Positions 55,481 to 64,000 of a stretch of 64,000 bases of DNA are shown here, in pieces; positions within the stretch are counted from its first letter, which is position 1; every line of letters starts with the position of its first letter. The DNA is from Acidocella aminolytica 101 = DSM 11237. GTDB taxonomy: Bacteria; Pseudomonadota; Alphaproteobacteria; Acetobacterales; Acetobacteraceae. Location of the stretch: positions 1 to 64,000 of the forward strand of contig NZ_FQVJ01000011.1 of assembly GCF_900129125.1 (NCBI RefSeq), given 5' to 3'. The position numbers and the translations under genes are program-made. The notes beneath the pieces were generated by a model that made no database searches, was not told the origin of the DNA, and saw nothing but the letters and a program-made list of their open reading frames with translations.

Positions 55481-56568
55481 TTTATCTCGACGCCAATGCC
55501 ACCGAGCCTTTGCGCCCAGAGGCGCGCGATGCTGCTCTGGCCACCATGGAAACAGGTGGAAACCCGTCTTCCGTGCATCAAGCCGGGCGCGCCGCCCGGA
55601 AAATCCTGGAAGCGGCGCGTGAGCGCGTGGCCGACCTGACCCATGCTCGCCCGGCGGATGTGGTTTTTTGTGCCGGCGCAACCGAGGCGAACGCCCTGGC
55701 GATCCATGCGCTTGGTGCTGGGCGGTCTGTTCTTATCGGCGCTACGGAACACGACGCCATCCGCGCCGCCGCGCCTCACGCGCTCCCCCTCCCGGTTCAT
55801 CCCAATGGGCAGGTTGATTTGGTGGCATTGCAGGCCCATCTCACTGCCCACCCGGGCGCGCTGGTCTGCCTGATGGCCGCGAATAACGAGACTGGCGTGC
55901 TGCATGATATTGAGTCAGCTGCCAAACTCTGTGCTGAGGCGGGGGCGTTGCTGCATGTGGACGCGGTGCAGGCCGTTGGCCGCTGTAATCAGGACTGGCT
56001 TGCTTTGGGGGCAGCCAGCTTCGCGCTTTCGGGCCATAAATTTGGCGGCCCGCCTGGTGCCGGAGCGCTGGTGACGCGCCCCTATCTGGAGATCAAGGCC
56101 CTTATTAGAGGGGGGGGGCAGGAGTTGGGGCGGCGTGGGGGAACACCTGCGCTTCCCGCCATTGCTGGTTTGGCGGCAGCCCTCGGCAAGCCTTACTTCG
56201 CCGGCCAAATTGCCGCCTGGCGTGATGAGATCGAGGCGTTTTGTGTTACTCAGGGGGCGGTTTCCGTTGGGGCAGGGGCGCCGCGCCTGCCTAACACGCT
56301 TTGCTTGGCGCTGCCGGGTGTGCGGGCGGACATTCAGCTTATCACGCTGGATATGGCGGGGATTTGTGTTTCCTCCGGCTCGGCATGTTCATCGGGCAAG
56401 GTCACGGCCAGCCATGTGCTGCTGGCCATGGGGCTTGGAGACTTGGCCGGGCAGGCTATCCGCGTCTCTCTGCCCTGGAATGCGGAGGCGGCGATGGTAC
56501 TAAAATTCAAGGCGGCCTATGAGGCGATGGCCCGGCGCGCCTTGCGGAGCGCCCCTCAATCGGCTTAA
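55477..56568 (+). CDS. Cysteine desulfurase
   Basis: PLP enzyme that takes sulfur from cysteine for Fe-S clusters or tRNA thiolation. The 363-residue protein has [15 protein letters not shown], the PLP Lys188 in [26 protein letters not shown] and the catalytic Cys304 in [11 protein letters not shown]. It is coupled to cysE and precedes a ferredoxin and mnmA, so it is probably the sulfur source for MnmA as well as Fe-S assembly. It is NifS/IscS-like; the exact subtype is not clear. Confidence 0.93.
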   Translation: MIYLDANATEPLRPEARDAALATMETGGNPSSVHQAGRAARKILEAARERVADLTHARPADVVFCAGATEANALAIHALGAGRSVLIGATEHDAIRAAAPHALPLPVHPNGQVDLVALQAHLTAHPGALVCLMAANNETGVLHDIESAAKLCAEAGALLHVDAVQAVGRCNQDWLALGAASFALSGHKFGGPPGAGALVTRPYLEIKALIRGGGQELGRRGGTPALPAIAGLAAALGKPYFAGQIAAWRDEIEAFCVTQGAVSVGAGAPRLPNTLCLALPGVRADIQLITLDMAGICVSSGSACSSGKVTASHVLLAMGLGDLAGQAIRVSLPWNAEAAMVLKFKAAYEAMARRALRSAPQSA

Positions 56569-56597
56569 CCATCGGCCGAGGAATTCAAGGATCAGTT

Positions 56598-56927
56598 ATG
56601 CCGAAAATGACTTTCATCGAACGCGACGGAACCTGCCGCGAGGTTGAGGCCCCGGTGGGACTTTCCGTGCTTGAGGTCGCCCATAAGCATGGCATTGATA
56701 TTGAAGGTGCTTGCGAAGGCTCGCTTGCCTGCTCCACCTGCCATGTCATCGTGGATTCGGAGTGGTTCGGCAAGCTCAAAGGCCCTTCAGAAGATGAAGA
56801 GGACATGCTCGACCTCGCCTTCGGGCTGGAAAAAACCTCCCGTCTCGGTTGCCAGATCGTCATCACCGAGGCGTTGGACGGGCTGGTGGTGAAGCTGCCA
56901 GCCGCCACCCGGAACGCGGGCAAGTAA
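56598..56927 (+). CDS. 2Fe-2S ferredoxin, adrenodoxin/Fdx type
   Basis: A 109-residue electron carrier. Cluster ligands are C39, C45, C48 ([14 protein letters not shown]) and C85 (RLGCQI), the spacing of ISC-type ferredoxins that feed Fe-S assembly. The C-terminal tail is short. It is 29 bases after the desulfurase gene and two bases before mnmA, all in one strand and probably one operon. Confidence 0.94.
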   Translation: MPKMTFIERDGTCREVEAPVGLSVLEVAHKHGIDIEGACEGSLACSTCHVIVDSEWFGKLKGPSEDEEDMLDLAFGLEKTSRLGCQIVITEALDGLVVKLPAATRNAGK

Positions 56928-56928
56928 T

Positions 56929-57969
56929 ATGAAGGTGGTGGTCGCCATGTCCGGTGGCGTCGATAGTTCGGTGGTGGCCGGGCTGATGGCGCGTGAGGGG
57001 CACGAGGTGATCGGCGTCACGCTCCAACTTTATGACCATGGGGCTGCGGTGGGGCGTAAGGGCGCATGTTGCGCCGGGCAGGATATTCACGACGCCAAGC
57101 GCGTCGCGGACAGGCTCGGTATTGCCCATTATGTGATCGACAGCGAAACCCGTTTTAAGGATAGCGTGATCTCCGCCTTTGCCGATGCTTATGCGCAGGG
57201 TGAAACGCCGGTGCCCTGCATCGCTTGCAACCAGCACCTGAAATTCGGTGATCTGCTGGAAATGGCCAAGGGTCTTGGCGCCGATGCGCTGGCCACCGGC
57301 CATTATGTCCGCCGTCTCGAAGGCCCAAACGGGGCTGAGATGCACAAGGCCGTGGATGAAACCCGTGACCAGAGCTGGTTTTTGTTCGCCACTACCCAGG
57401 AACAGCTTGATTTCTGCCGTTTCCCGCTCGGTGCCTATGCCTCCAAGGCTGAGGTCCGCGTCGTGGCGGCGGAGATGGGCCTTGCCGTGGCGGAGAAAGC
57501 CGACAGCCAGGATATCTGCTTTGTTCCGTCCGGCACCTATGTCGGTATTGTCGAGAAATTGCGCCCCGATGCGCTGGAGGAAGGCGAAGTCGTCTCCGAG
57601 GATGGCCGTGTGCTCGGGACCCATCAGGGTATTGCTCGTTACACCATCGGCCAAGCCAAGCGCCTACCGGACAAGGCGGCGCATATGGTGGTGAAATCCA
57701 TCGAACCCGGCACCAAACGCATTGTCGTTGGCCCACGCGGCACGCAAAGCCGTATCATCAGGTTGCGTGATGTAAACTGGCTCACCGCTTCGGAGGAATT
57801 GCGTGCCAGCGTGAAGCTGCGCGCGCGCGACAGCCTGCGCGCAGCCACCATCCGCCCGGACGGGCAGGGCGCCATGCTGGAGCTTGAAGAGCCAGCCTTG
57901 GCCGCGCCAGGACAGGCGGCGGTGTTTTATGAGGGTTCACGAATTCTTGGTGGCGGTTTTATTATCTAA
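56929..57969 (+). CDS. mnmA: tRNA 2-thiouridylase MnmA
   Basis: Thiolates U34 of Glu, Gln and Lys tRNAs, using sulfur from a cysteine desulfurase. The 346-residue protein has the PP-loop VVAMSGGVDSSVVAGLM, the nucleophile Cys97 (PCIAC), the ATGHYVRRL region, and Cys197 in ADSQDICFVPSG; the pair matches the catalytic cysteines of the E. coli enzyme. The desulfurase gene two genes upstream makes a direct sulfur supply likely. Confidence 0.96.
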   Translation: MKVVVAMSGGVDSSVVAGLMAREGHEVIGVTLQLYDHGAAVGRKGACCAGQDIHDAKRVADRLGIAHYVIDSETRFKDSVISAFADAYAQGETPVPCIACNQHLKFGDLLEMAKGLGADALATGHYVRRLEGPNGAEMHKAVDETRDQSWFLFATTQEQLDFCRFPLGAYASKAEVRVVAAEMGLAVAEKADSQDICFVPSGTYVGIVEKLRPDALEEGEVVSEDGRVLGTHQGIARYTIGQAKRLPDKAAHMVVKSIEPGTKRIVVGPRGTQSRIIRLRDVNWLTASEELRASVKLRARDSLRAATIRPDGQGAMLELEEPALAAPGQAAVFYEGSRILGGGFII

Positions 57970-58002
57970 CGCCTCGTCTTTATTACGAAATTAACCGCTT
58001 TT

Positions 58003-58040
58003 CCAATCTGACGCGACGCCCTGACGACGCGTCAGATTGG
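58003..58040. repeat. Perfect 13-bp inverted repeat after mnmA
   Basis: CCAATCTGACGCG (58003-58015) and CGCGTCAGATTGG (58028-58040) are exact complements with 12 bases between, and TTCC/GGAA extends the pair weakly. There is no T-run on either strand, so it is not a standard terminator. It sits at the border of a decayed gene. Confidence 0.7.
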
Positions 58041-58073
58041 GGAAGCATCATATCGGGTTTAAGCTATAATTCT

Positions 58074-59224
58074 GTGGTCTCCACGGGAGAAACGCTGGCT
58101 ATCACCTCGCCTTATAGCGTCGCCACCAATCTCACCTTCGCGAATGAGGGGACACAAGGCGGCGTTATCATCTTGTCTTGCACAGGCATCTCGGCGGGCA
58201 CAGAAACCATTAACGGCACTCTGAGCTCGGTGGCCGATTTTGGCGGCGGCATCATCGCCAATATGTTCCTCAGCGTTATAGTAATTACGGGTTTGTAGGG
58301 GATGAGATCAGCATCCAGTCGGTGCAGACCTTGTTTGACGCGCTGGACATCGCAGGTAACGCCAGCGCGGATAATGCCTCTTTCAGTAATTAAGTTACCC
58401 TTGCGGCGTTGAGTGAAGAACATATCCTCATCACCAACGGTACGGTGGAGATGAGGACCAGCAGGCCCTTCACCCTCAACGCCAACGAAAAGACGATTGT
58501 TGATGAGATGATGTTGGGACTGTTCGGTACCGTGGCCAACCAGGGCACGCCGGAAATTGCTTTTGCTGAGCGCACCAACCCCAACAGCAACAACCCATTC
58601 GTTGACGCGATTGTTACCGCCGATACGCCGATCAATCCGTGCTTTGTGGCGGGTACGTTGATTCTAACCCCGCGCGGTGACGTGCCGGTGAAAACGCTGT
58701 CGCCGGGTGATAATGCCATTACCCACGGAAGGCGATGAATGCGAGATTATCTGGATCGGCCATCGGGAGATTGACCTTGCTGCTGCTTTACGGCCGGAGG
58801 TTCTGCGTCCGGATATTATCGAGCCCGATGCGCTGGCGGATGGTCTGCCTGCCCGCTGCCTGTGCCTCTCACCGGATCATGCTTTGTATCTGGAAGGTGT
58901 TCTGGTCCCGGCCAAGGCTTTGATCAACTGGAACTCCATCCGCCAGGATCCGCTTCCTGCCCGTGTGGCCTGTTACCATATTGAACTGCCACGCTATGGG
59001 GCGTTATTCGCAGAGGGAACTGCGATGGAATCCTTCCTTGATAACGGCCATCGTGGCATTTTCGACAATGCGTTGGCGCAAATCGTGGCCTTGCCGGAGG
59101 CGATGCGGCATCGCGTGAAGCGGAAGGCTTTGCGCCGCTTTGCACCCAGGGGCCGAAGCTGGAGGAAATCCCCGCCCGCATAGCCGCCCGCCAGACCGGG
59201 CTGCGGCTCTCTAACGGCCTTTAA
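58074..59224 (+). pseudogene. Hint-domain protein, multiply broken
   Basis: Fragments of one gene in three frames. The first (from about 58074) reads STGETLAITSPYSVATNLTF, a repeat type of surface adhesins. A shift near 58275 leads to GFVGDEISIQSVQTLF, an in-frame TAA lies near 58392, then HILITNGTVEMR runs to the Hint start CFVAGTLILTPRGDVPVKTL. A shift near 58715 leads to IIWIGHREIDLAAALRPEVL and LCLSPDHALYLEGVLVPAKA, and a last shift near 59150 gives EEIPARIAARQTG and TAA at 59222. The Hint domain (hedgehog/intein fold) is common in Acetobacteraceae surface proteins. Confidence 0.8.
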
Positions 59225-59227
59225 CCC

Positions 59228-60955
59228 TTAAAGGGCTGCCGCCAGAGTGCCTTCTTCTAGCCGGATACGCCGGTTGCTGGTTTCGTGATGGCTGATCGCC
59301 ACAATCGTTGTGGCCGGTAGATGCGTCAGCAACACAGCTCGCACATCGTCCGCCAGCTTCTTGTCCAGCGCCGAGGTGGCTTCATCCAGAAACAGCCAGT
59401 CCGGCTTGGCCAGTATGGCTCTAGCCAGTGCCAAGCGTTGCTGCTCACCGCCGGAGAGCGCCAGCCCCCAATTCGCCACCTCATCAAGCCGGTTGGCGAG
59501 ATGCCCGAGCCCCACGGCGCTGAGCGTTTCCGTCGCCATTTTGGTTTCCAGCCTGTCGGCATTGTCGGGATAAGCGAGATTCCGCTTCAATGTACCGAGC
59601 GGAAAATAGGGCTTTTGTGGCAGGAACAGTAGCCGTCCGGTCGGGCGCTCGATCTCGCCCGTGCCAAACGGCCAGATTCCCGCAATGGCACGAAACAAGG
59701 TGGATTTGCCCGCGCCAGACGGGCCGGAAATGGTCACCAACTCACCCGGCGTCAGCGTCAGGGAGGCGTGGTCAAGCAGCTTGCGCCCATCCGGCAAGGT
59801 CAGGGTCAGGTCCTTTAGCGTCAGCCGGTCGCCGGCCTGTGCCAAGCGCGGCCCTCCCGAAGCCAGGGCGCGGGCGGTCTCCATCGCCTCGCGGAAGCCG
59901 TAAAGACGCGAAACAGTCGCACGCCAGGTTACGAGGTTGGTATAAGAGCCGATGAACCAGGAGAGTGCCCCCTGCACTTGCCCGAACACCATCGGGATCT
60001 GGCTCAATCCGCCCAGCCCGATCTCCTTGGCGAAATAGCGCGGCAGAATCACCACCAACGGGAAAATATTGGCAATCTGCGTGAAGCTGATGGTAAAAAA
60101 ATTCAGCGCCTTAGTCCGGCGCATGATCGCCCAGAAATTATCCCGCACGAATTGGAAGCTGGAATTCAGCTCGGCGCGCTCTTCAACCTCGCCATGGGAG
60201 AGTGCGATGGCTTCTGGGTTTTCGCGCACGCGCACTAGACGGTAGCGGAAATTCGCTTCCAGCTTCTGCTGATTGAAGGAGAGCGGCACCAGCTTGCGGC
60301 CGATGAGATGCGTTAGCCCCGTGCCGACTAGCGAATACAACACCGCGACCCACAGCATATAGCCATGGATGGTCACACCCAGCAGCGTGATCGACCCGGA
60401 AATAGCGTAGAGCACGAAGATGAAGCTGAACAGCGTCACCACATTGGTGATGAAATCCGTACCCAGAGACAGCGTATTGGCTGTGAAATTATTCAAATCC
60501 TCGGAAATACGCTGGTCCGGGTTGTCTACCACGTCGCTCGGCGCGTGGGCGAGGCTGATATTGTAATAGGCCCGGTCGCGCAGCCAGTTCTCGACATAAT
60601 GCACGGTCATCCATTGCCGCCATTTGATCTGCAGCATCTGGCTCAGATAGGTGGCATAGACCGCGATGAGCACGTAAATAATCACCAGCTCTGCGAAGCC
60701 CGGCATAGGACCTTTGCCTTTGATATGCACCAGCGGCATATAAAGCAGCGTCAGTACCGTTTTGACGTCATAGACCTGGATGGCGTTGAAGAAGTCGTTG
60801 TTCCAGTAGGTTAGCACCACATTCAGCCCGACCAGCAGCAGGTTAAGGCCAATGACCGTGCCTAGAAGCCCCCATGCCGTCCATTTTTCCTCGGATTTGA
60901 AGTAAGGCTTTGCCAGACTCCAGCCCTCGGCGAATCCGATGAAGAAATTCGTCAT
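59228..60955 (-). CDS. SbmA/YddA-like ABC transporter, permease fused to ATPase
   Basis: A 575-residue fused exporter/importer from ATG 60955. The membrane domain has about six helices and the family segments LTYWNNDFFNAIQ, WRQWMTVHYVENWLRDRAYY and NPDQRISEDLNNFT, which resemble the SbmA/BacA/YddA group. The ATPase domain has Walker A SGPSGAGKST, signature LSGGEQQRLALARA, Walker B DWLFLDEATSALD and the H-loop. GTG 60958 and TTG 60967 are alternative starts. Relatives move peptides or cobalamin-like compounds; the substrate here is unknown. It follows the DUF3253 gene closely. Confidence 0.88.
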   Translation of the reverse strand: MTNFFIGFAEGWSLAKPYFKSEEKWTAWGLLGTVIGLNLLLVGLNVVLTYWNNDFFNAIQVYDVKTVLTLLYMPLVHIKGKGPMPGFAELVIIYVLIAVYATYLSQMLQIKWRQWMTVHYVENWLRDRAYYNISLAHAPSDVVDNPDQRISEDLNNFTANTLSLGTDFITNVVTLFSFIFVLYAISGSITLLGVTIHGYMLWVAVLYSLVGTGLTHLIGRKLVPLSFNQQKLEANFRYRLVRVRENPEAIALSHGEVEERAELNSSFQFVRDNFWAIMRRTKALNFFTISFTQIANIFPLVVILPRYFAKEIGLGGLSQIPMVFGQVQGALSWFIGSYTNLVTWRATVSRLYGFREAMETARALASGGPRLAQAGDRLTLKDLTLTLPDGRKLLDHASLTLTPGELVTISGPSGAGKSTLFRAIAGIWPFGTGEIERPTGRLLFLPQKPYFPLGTLKRNLAYPDNADRLETKMATETLSAVGLGHLANRLDEVANWGLALSGGEQQRLALARAILAKPDWLFLDEATSALDKKLADDVRAVLLTHLPATTIVAISHHETSNRRIRLEEGTLAAAL

Positions 60956-60970
60956 CACTCTGCGCAAGGT

Positions 60971-61237
60971 TCAGGACTCCTGGCTTTTCAGGCGCAAGCG
61001 GATGACGCCGTGCAGTGTTTCCGGGTCAATCGGTTTGCCCTTGCGGAGAATTTCGATTTGCCCGGCCCGTGCCAGGCGTTGCGCGGCCAGCTTTATGGGC
61101 GCCAAGCTGCGCCGCCAACTTTCATCCGGCGGATTGCCCGCCAAAGCAAGCGCTGCTTCGGTGGGGCAAATGGATTTCTGTGGCCCGCGTATGGCGAGCG
61201 TATCGAGAATGGCCTGTTCTGCGGGATCTGCGGTCAT
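60971..61237 (-). CDS. DUF3253 protein
   Basis: An 88-residue protein that fits DUF3253: ILDTLAIRGPQKSICPTEAA, then WRRSLAPIKLAAQRLARAGQ and RKGKPIDPETLHGVIRLRL. The fold looks like a winged helix, so nucleic-acid binding is possible but not shown. Its stop lies 15 bases before the ABC transporter start, suggesting co-transcription. Confidence 0.83.
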   Translation of the reverse strand: MTADPAEQAILDTLAIRGPQKSICPTEAALALAGNPPDESWRRSLAPIKLAAQRLARAGQIEILRKGKPIDPETLHGVIRLRLKSQES

Positions 61238-61318
61238 GACCGCAGACTTATGCCTGAACCTTTGTTTGCTTCAAACGGGCAACAGATTTCATTTTGCAAA
61301 GTTACGTTGCCGCCTGTC

Positions 61319-62197
61319 TTAGACCGCGCCAAACATCGCGCCCAGTTCCGGGCCGGAGATGGGCGCGCCGAAGAAGCTGCCCTGGGCTTCATCTACTTTC
61401 ACCTGACGCAATAGCTCATATTGTACCGCGCTTTCTACGCCATCCGCCAGCACAATACAGCCCAAAGCGTGCCCGGCCTCTACCGCGGCATGGGTGATAG
61501 CGGTAAATGTCCCGCCTTCTGACAGGCTTTGTGTTAACGAGCGGTCCAGGCGCAACGTTGAGAAAGGCAGGCGTTTCAAAGGTGTAAGGGAGGCATATCC
61601 CGCGCCGAAATGGTCGAGCGCCAGCCTCACCCCTAGCCCGCGTACCGCTTTGAGAGCGAAGATTGTATCCTCGTTTTCGTCCAGCAGCATGGCCTCGGTG
61701 ATCAGTAATTCCAGCCTGTCAGGGTTCAGATTAACTGCATTCAGCGCTTCCAGGAGCTGCTTGACCAGCTTGCCGCTTTGCAGATGCCGCTGTGAGAGCG
61801 CCAGCGCAATGCTGAAATTCCCTGGCAGAGCCGCGGCCTGGGTGCAGGCGGCGCGTAGCATCCATCCGCCAACATCGATAATCACGTCCGATTGCTCGAC
61901 CATGGGTAGGAAATGCCCGATGGGAATTAAGCCGCGCCGTGAATGGCGAAGCCTTAATTGGGCCTCCGCGCCGCGCGCCAGCCCGGAACTGAGCGACAGA
62001 ATGGGCTGGAAATGCAGGGCTAGCCCGTCCGTTGCTAGTGCTTGCCGGAGCTTCTGAATCACGCGCCTTCGTTCCGTGATTCGGTGGCGAGCATGGTTCT
62101 GACGCAGCATCCGTTCGCTGGGCTGTGAGAGGCCCGAAGGCTGGTCAGCCGGCTCGTCCGGCGGGATGGTGTGGAGGAGAAGTTTATGGTTTGGCAT
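61319..62197 (-). CDS. EAL-domain protein, probably inactive
   Basis: A 292-residue protein whose residues about 45-290 align with EAL phosphodiesterases. Many catalytic positions are changed: EAL reads EAQ (GAEAQLRLRH), the VN metal Asn is Ala (SIALALSQR), DDFG reads DHFG, the Lys of LKID is Arg (LRLDRS), and the AEGVE Glu is Asp (ADGVES). ITEAML keeps its Glu and QGSFFGAPI its Gln. It probably senses c-di-GMP or partners rather than degrading it. No GGDEF domain is present, and no signal or membrane segment. A 180-base gap precedes the next gene. Confidence 0.82.
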   Translation of the reverse strand: MPNHKLLLHTIPPDEPADQPSGLSQPSERMLRQNHARHRITERRRVIQKLRQALATDGLALHFQPILSLSSGLARGAEAQLRLRHSRRGLIPIGHFLPMVEQSDVIIDVGGWMLRAACTQAAALPGNFSIALALSQRHLQSGKLVKQLLEALNAVNLNPDRLELLITEAMLLDENEDTIFALKAVRGLGVRLALDHFGAGYASLTPLKRLPFSTLRLDRSLTQSLSEGGTFTAITHAAVEAGHALGCIVLADGVESAVQYELLRQVKVDEAQGSFFGAPISGPELGAMFGAV

Positions 62198-62377
62198 GGC
62201 AAAGCGCGGATGACATTTTGAGAACTTTGCCGGTCGAATCTTAATAGTGGACCAATTAAATTTTTCTTTTTTTAGGAAAGATCGGGAGGTTTTGCTCGAT
62301 ATAGAATCTTATGGCGGTGTTATCAGGGGCGTTTGCGCCAGCGCGCGGTCCAACCCAGCAAAGGCACGTCTTACCGC

Positions 62378-63227
62378 TTAATAATGCGTGACGTAATCCA
62401 GCGCTTCATCCGGTGGGGGCGGGGAGGTCAAGTGACGCAGAATGTCGGCGGCGAATATGCCGGGTGCCCGCGATGACAAAAGGCGCTTCGGCCAGTGCAG
62501 CGAATCCTTGCAGGCTGGGCGGGGTGGCGATGGTCAGTAGCCCGTGCCGGGCATAATCCAACAGCTTGATTTTCAGGCCGAATCTGGCGCGGAGCTGTGC
62601 GATGGCCAGGAAAGCACTGTGCAGCAGCAAGGCGGGGTCACGTACCCACCCATGCAAGGTTACCTCCGGCGGCAAGTGGCGCATCGCCAAACCGCAATCG
62701 CCAACTAGGTCCAGGCTGACGCCCTGGCCGCGTAAGGCGGACCACATTTCCTCGAAGAAGCAGCGCAGCCCATCCAGAGTAGGTAACGAGTCGCTGCCCA
62801 TAAATATCAGCCGTCCCGGTAGCTTGGCCGTTCCTGGCGGGGGCGGGCGTGGCAATGCGGGTATGGGGGCAATAAAGATATTTGTGTTGGGGCACATCGG
62901 GCTAACCAGCGCGGCTTCCTCGGGCTGGATGGCGGCGATATGCCGGGCGCACCAGCGCTGTTCAGCCTCGAGATAAAACCGCCCAGCACCGTATCCGCCT
63001 GCCGTCAAGGGCGATGCAGCCACGGCATACTGGCCGATCCGCGTGATATGCGGGCCGGCGAGTCGGGCCAGATCGTAGCGTTCTATGGGGGTGGAAAGCC
63101 GGGCACTGGTGAGCAGCAGCCTCACCTCATGCCCTTGTGCTCTTAGTCAATCTATAATGGCGTCATTAGGCGCCAGATGGCCTGCTGCACCTGCCCGGGG
63201 CAGTTGGTCTGTAATAAAGACGATCAC
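62378..63227 (-). pseudogene. Glycosyltransferase (GT-B) gene with nonsense codon and frameshift
   Basis: A start at GTG 63227 after AAGGG gives MIVFITDQLPRAGAAGHLAP, then a TGA at 63147-63149 (codon 27) where the frame continues as LRAQGHEVRLLLTSARLS. The long open part 62406-63125 has RLIFMGSDSLPTLDG, TLHGWVRDPALLL and FGLKIKLLDYARHGLL, typical of the second GT-B half. Near 62470 the expected end (PGIFAADILRHLTSPPPPDE and a TAA at 62378) lies in another frame. Two independent lesions argue for a dead gene rather than an artefact, though sequencing error is not excluded for either one. Confidence 0.78.
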
Positions 63228-63243
63228 CTGCCCTTAAATGCGA

Positions 63244-63579
63244 TTAGGCCGCGTCCTGGGAGATGCCCTTTTCAGTCAGCAGGCTCTGCAATTCGCCACT
63301 CTGATACATCTCGGTCACGATATCGCACCCTCCGACGAACTCACCCTTCACATAAAGCTGCGGAATGGTCGGCCAGTTGGAGAATTGTTTGATCCCCTCA
63401 CGGATCTCCTGGTCCTCCAGTACATTGACGGATGAGAAGGGCACGCCGGCATGTTTCAGAATTTGTACAACGCGGGCCGAAAAGCCGCATTGCGGAAAGA
63501 GCGGGGTACCTTTCATGAACAGCATCACGGGAGCGCCGTCGATATGCTTCTGAATTTCGACGAAAACGGGATTTTCCAT
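63244..63579 (-). CDS. grxD: Monothiol glutaredoxin (Grx4/GrxD type)
   Basis: A 111-residue CGFS glutaredoxin that binds a 2Fe-2S cluster with BolA and carries Fe-S clusters. The active site is [13 protein letters not shown], with [20 protein letters not shown] as the glutathione-binding part. ATG 63579 fits the family start and AGGA lies 11 bases upstream; GTG 63588, three codons earlier, has a site too close. It follows bolA directly. Confidence 0.93.
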   Translation of the reverse strand: MENPVFVEIQKHIDGAPVMLFMKGTPLFPQCGFSARVVQILKHAGVPFSSVNVLEDQEIREGIKQFSNWPTIPQLYVKGEFVGGCDIVTEMYQSGELQSLLTEKGISQDAA

Positions 63580-63593
63580 AGGGTTCACAATCC

Positions 63594-63827
63594 TTATTCT
63601 GGCGCTGAGGTTTGCAGCGCCAGGGCATGAAGCTCGGCGCCCATCCGGCCCTGAAGAGCCGCATAAACCATCTGATGCTGTCGTACCCGGGGCACGCCCC
63701 GGAATGCTTCAGACACCACGGTCGCGGCATAATGGTCATTATCACCGGCCAGATCCTCAATATGGATCTTGGCGTCAGGGAAGGCGGCCTTGATCAAAGC
63801 CTCGATCTCGCCCGCTGGCATGGCCAT
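63594..63827 (-). CDS. BolA-family protein
   Basis: A 77-residue BolA protein, partner of CGFS glutaredoxin in Fe-S or iron sensing. It has [40 protein letters not shown] and [14 protein letters not shown]; the conserved C-terminal His is present in ELHALAL. It is between purL and grxD, all on one strand, the usual alphaproteobacterial order. Confidence 0.94.
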   Translation of the reverse strand: MAMPAGEIEALIKAAFPDAKIHIEDLAGDNDHYAATVVSEAFRGVPRVRQHQMVYAALQGRMGAELHALALQTSAPE

Positions 63828-63842
63828 GTCGTGTAATCCTCT

Positions 63843-64000
63843 TCAGGCGAACCAGCGAGGGAAAAAACCCTCGTGGGCTTCGCGCAATTGAGGCAGAGAT
63901 ATGGCAAGACCATCTGGCAGAGTCAATTTTTTCTCGTCAGACGAACGGCCGATATGCTGCGCCGGAATACCGGCGGCGGCGGCGGCGGCCAGCAGCTTGT
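63843..64000 (-). CDS. purL: Phosphoribosylformylglycinamidine synthase PurL, C-terminal end (continues outside window)
   Basis: The minus frame ending at TGA 63843-63845 gives 51 residues with KLLAAAAAAGIPAQHIGRSS, LTLPDGLAISLP and LREAHEGFFPRWFA. I recognise the end of FGAM synthase subunit II, an ATP-dependent purine enzyme. The purL-bolA-grxD order supports this. Most of the gene lies outside. Confidence 0.75.
   Translation of the reverse strand, partial: KLLAAAAAAGIPAQHIGRSSDEKKLTLPDGLAISLPQLREAHEGFFPRWFA

Noticed and set aside
62406-63125. Treating the glycosyltransferase frame as an intact gene from GTG 63123-63125
   Set aside because: A clear GT-B N-terminus lies upstream in the same frame past a TGA, and the natural C-terminus is in another frame, so a pseudogene fits better.

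Overview
This window reads as chromosomal DNA of a GC-rich alphaproteobacterium. MipZ, GcrA, a FYDLN-type zinc-ribbon protein and a chemotaxis operon in the Sinorhizobium order are all alphaproteobacterial markers. A broken Hint-domain gene and the general protein flavour suggest Rhodospirillales/Acetobacteraceae (Acidocella or Acidiphilium-like); that placement is inference, not a database result.

Layout. 1-362 is the 3' end of an IS1182-type insertion sequence lying against cmk. 370-7867 holds cmk-aroA, a FYDLN protein, an AsmA-like protein, a TerB/J-domain protein, a LysE-type exporter and a cell-wall amidase. 7878-8267 is the RNase P RNA. 8461-27059 is a complete division and cell-wall (dcw) cluster, mraZ-rsmH-ftsL-ftsI-murE-murF-mraY-murD-ftsW-murG-murC-murB-ddl-ftsQ-ftsA-ftsZ. 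All genes are co-directional and most junctions overlap by 1-14 bases, so they are probably translationally coupled. lpxC follows after a small inverted gene pair. 28905-41399 is housekeeping: prs, proC, ybjN, a TPR protein, GST, a phosphatase, xthA, lolA-marR, a leucyl aminopeptidase, a cold-shock gene, gcrA, an SH3 protein, a MoeB/ThiF protein and a nitronate monooxygenase. 41494-43895 has an FMN reductase, mipZ and cobA.

43981-52774 is a chemotaxis operon: MCP, STAS, cheY, cheA, cheW, cheR, cheB, cheD, a small CheT-like gene and a second cheW. It is less GC-rich than its surroundings. 52811-53808 is an internally deleted IS1182-type element with both terminal inverted repeats. 53852-57969 carries a hydrolase and the sulfur-transfer set cysE, cysteine desulfurase, ferredoxin and mnmA. 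58074-59224 is a multiply broken Hint-domain gene. 59228-64000 has an SbmA/YddA-like ABC transporter, a DUF3253 protein, a degenerate EAL protein, a dead glycosyltransferase gene, and the purL-bolA-grxD end.

The best leads are three. Three GANTC (CcrM-type) sites lie within 26 bp in the putative mipZ promoter, in a genome that also encodes GcrA. The small protein after cheD carries a CheZ/CheT-like DxxxQ motif and shares a C-terminal tail with CheD, in an operon that lacks a second cheY. A compact possible three-way-junction RNA lies immediately before the MCP ribosome-binding site. I found no CRISPR array, tRNA, rRNA or obvious novel defence system.
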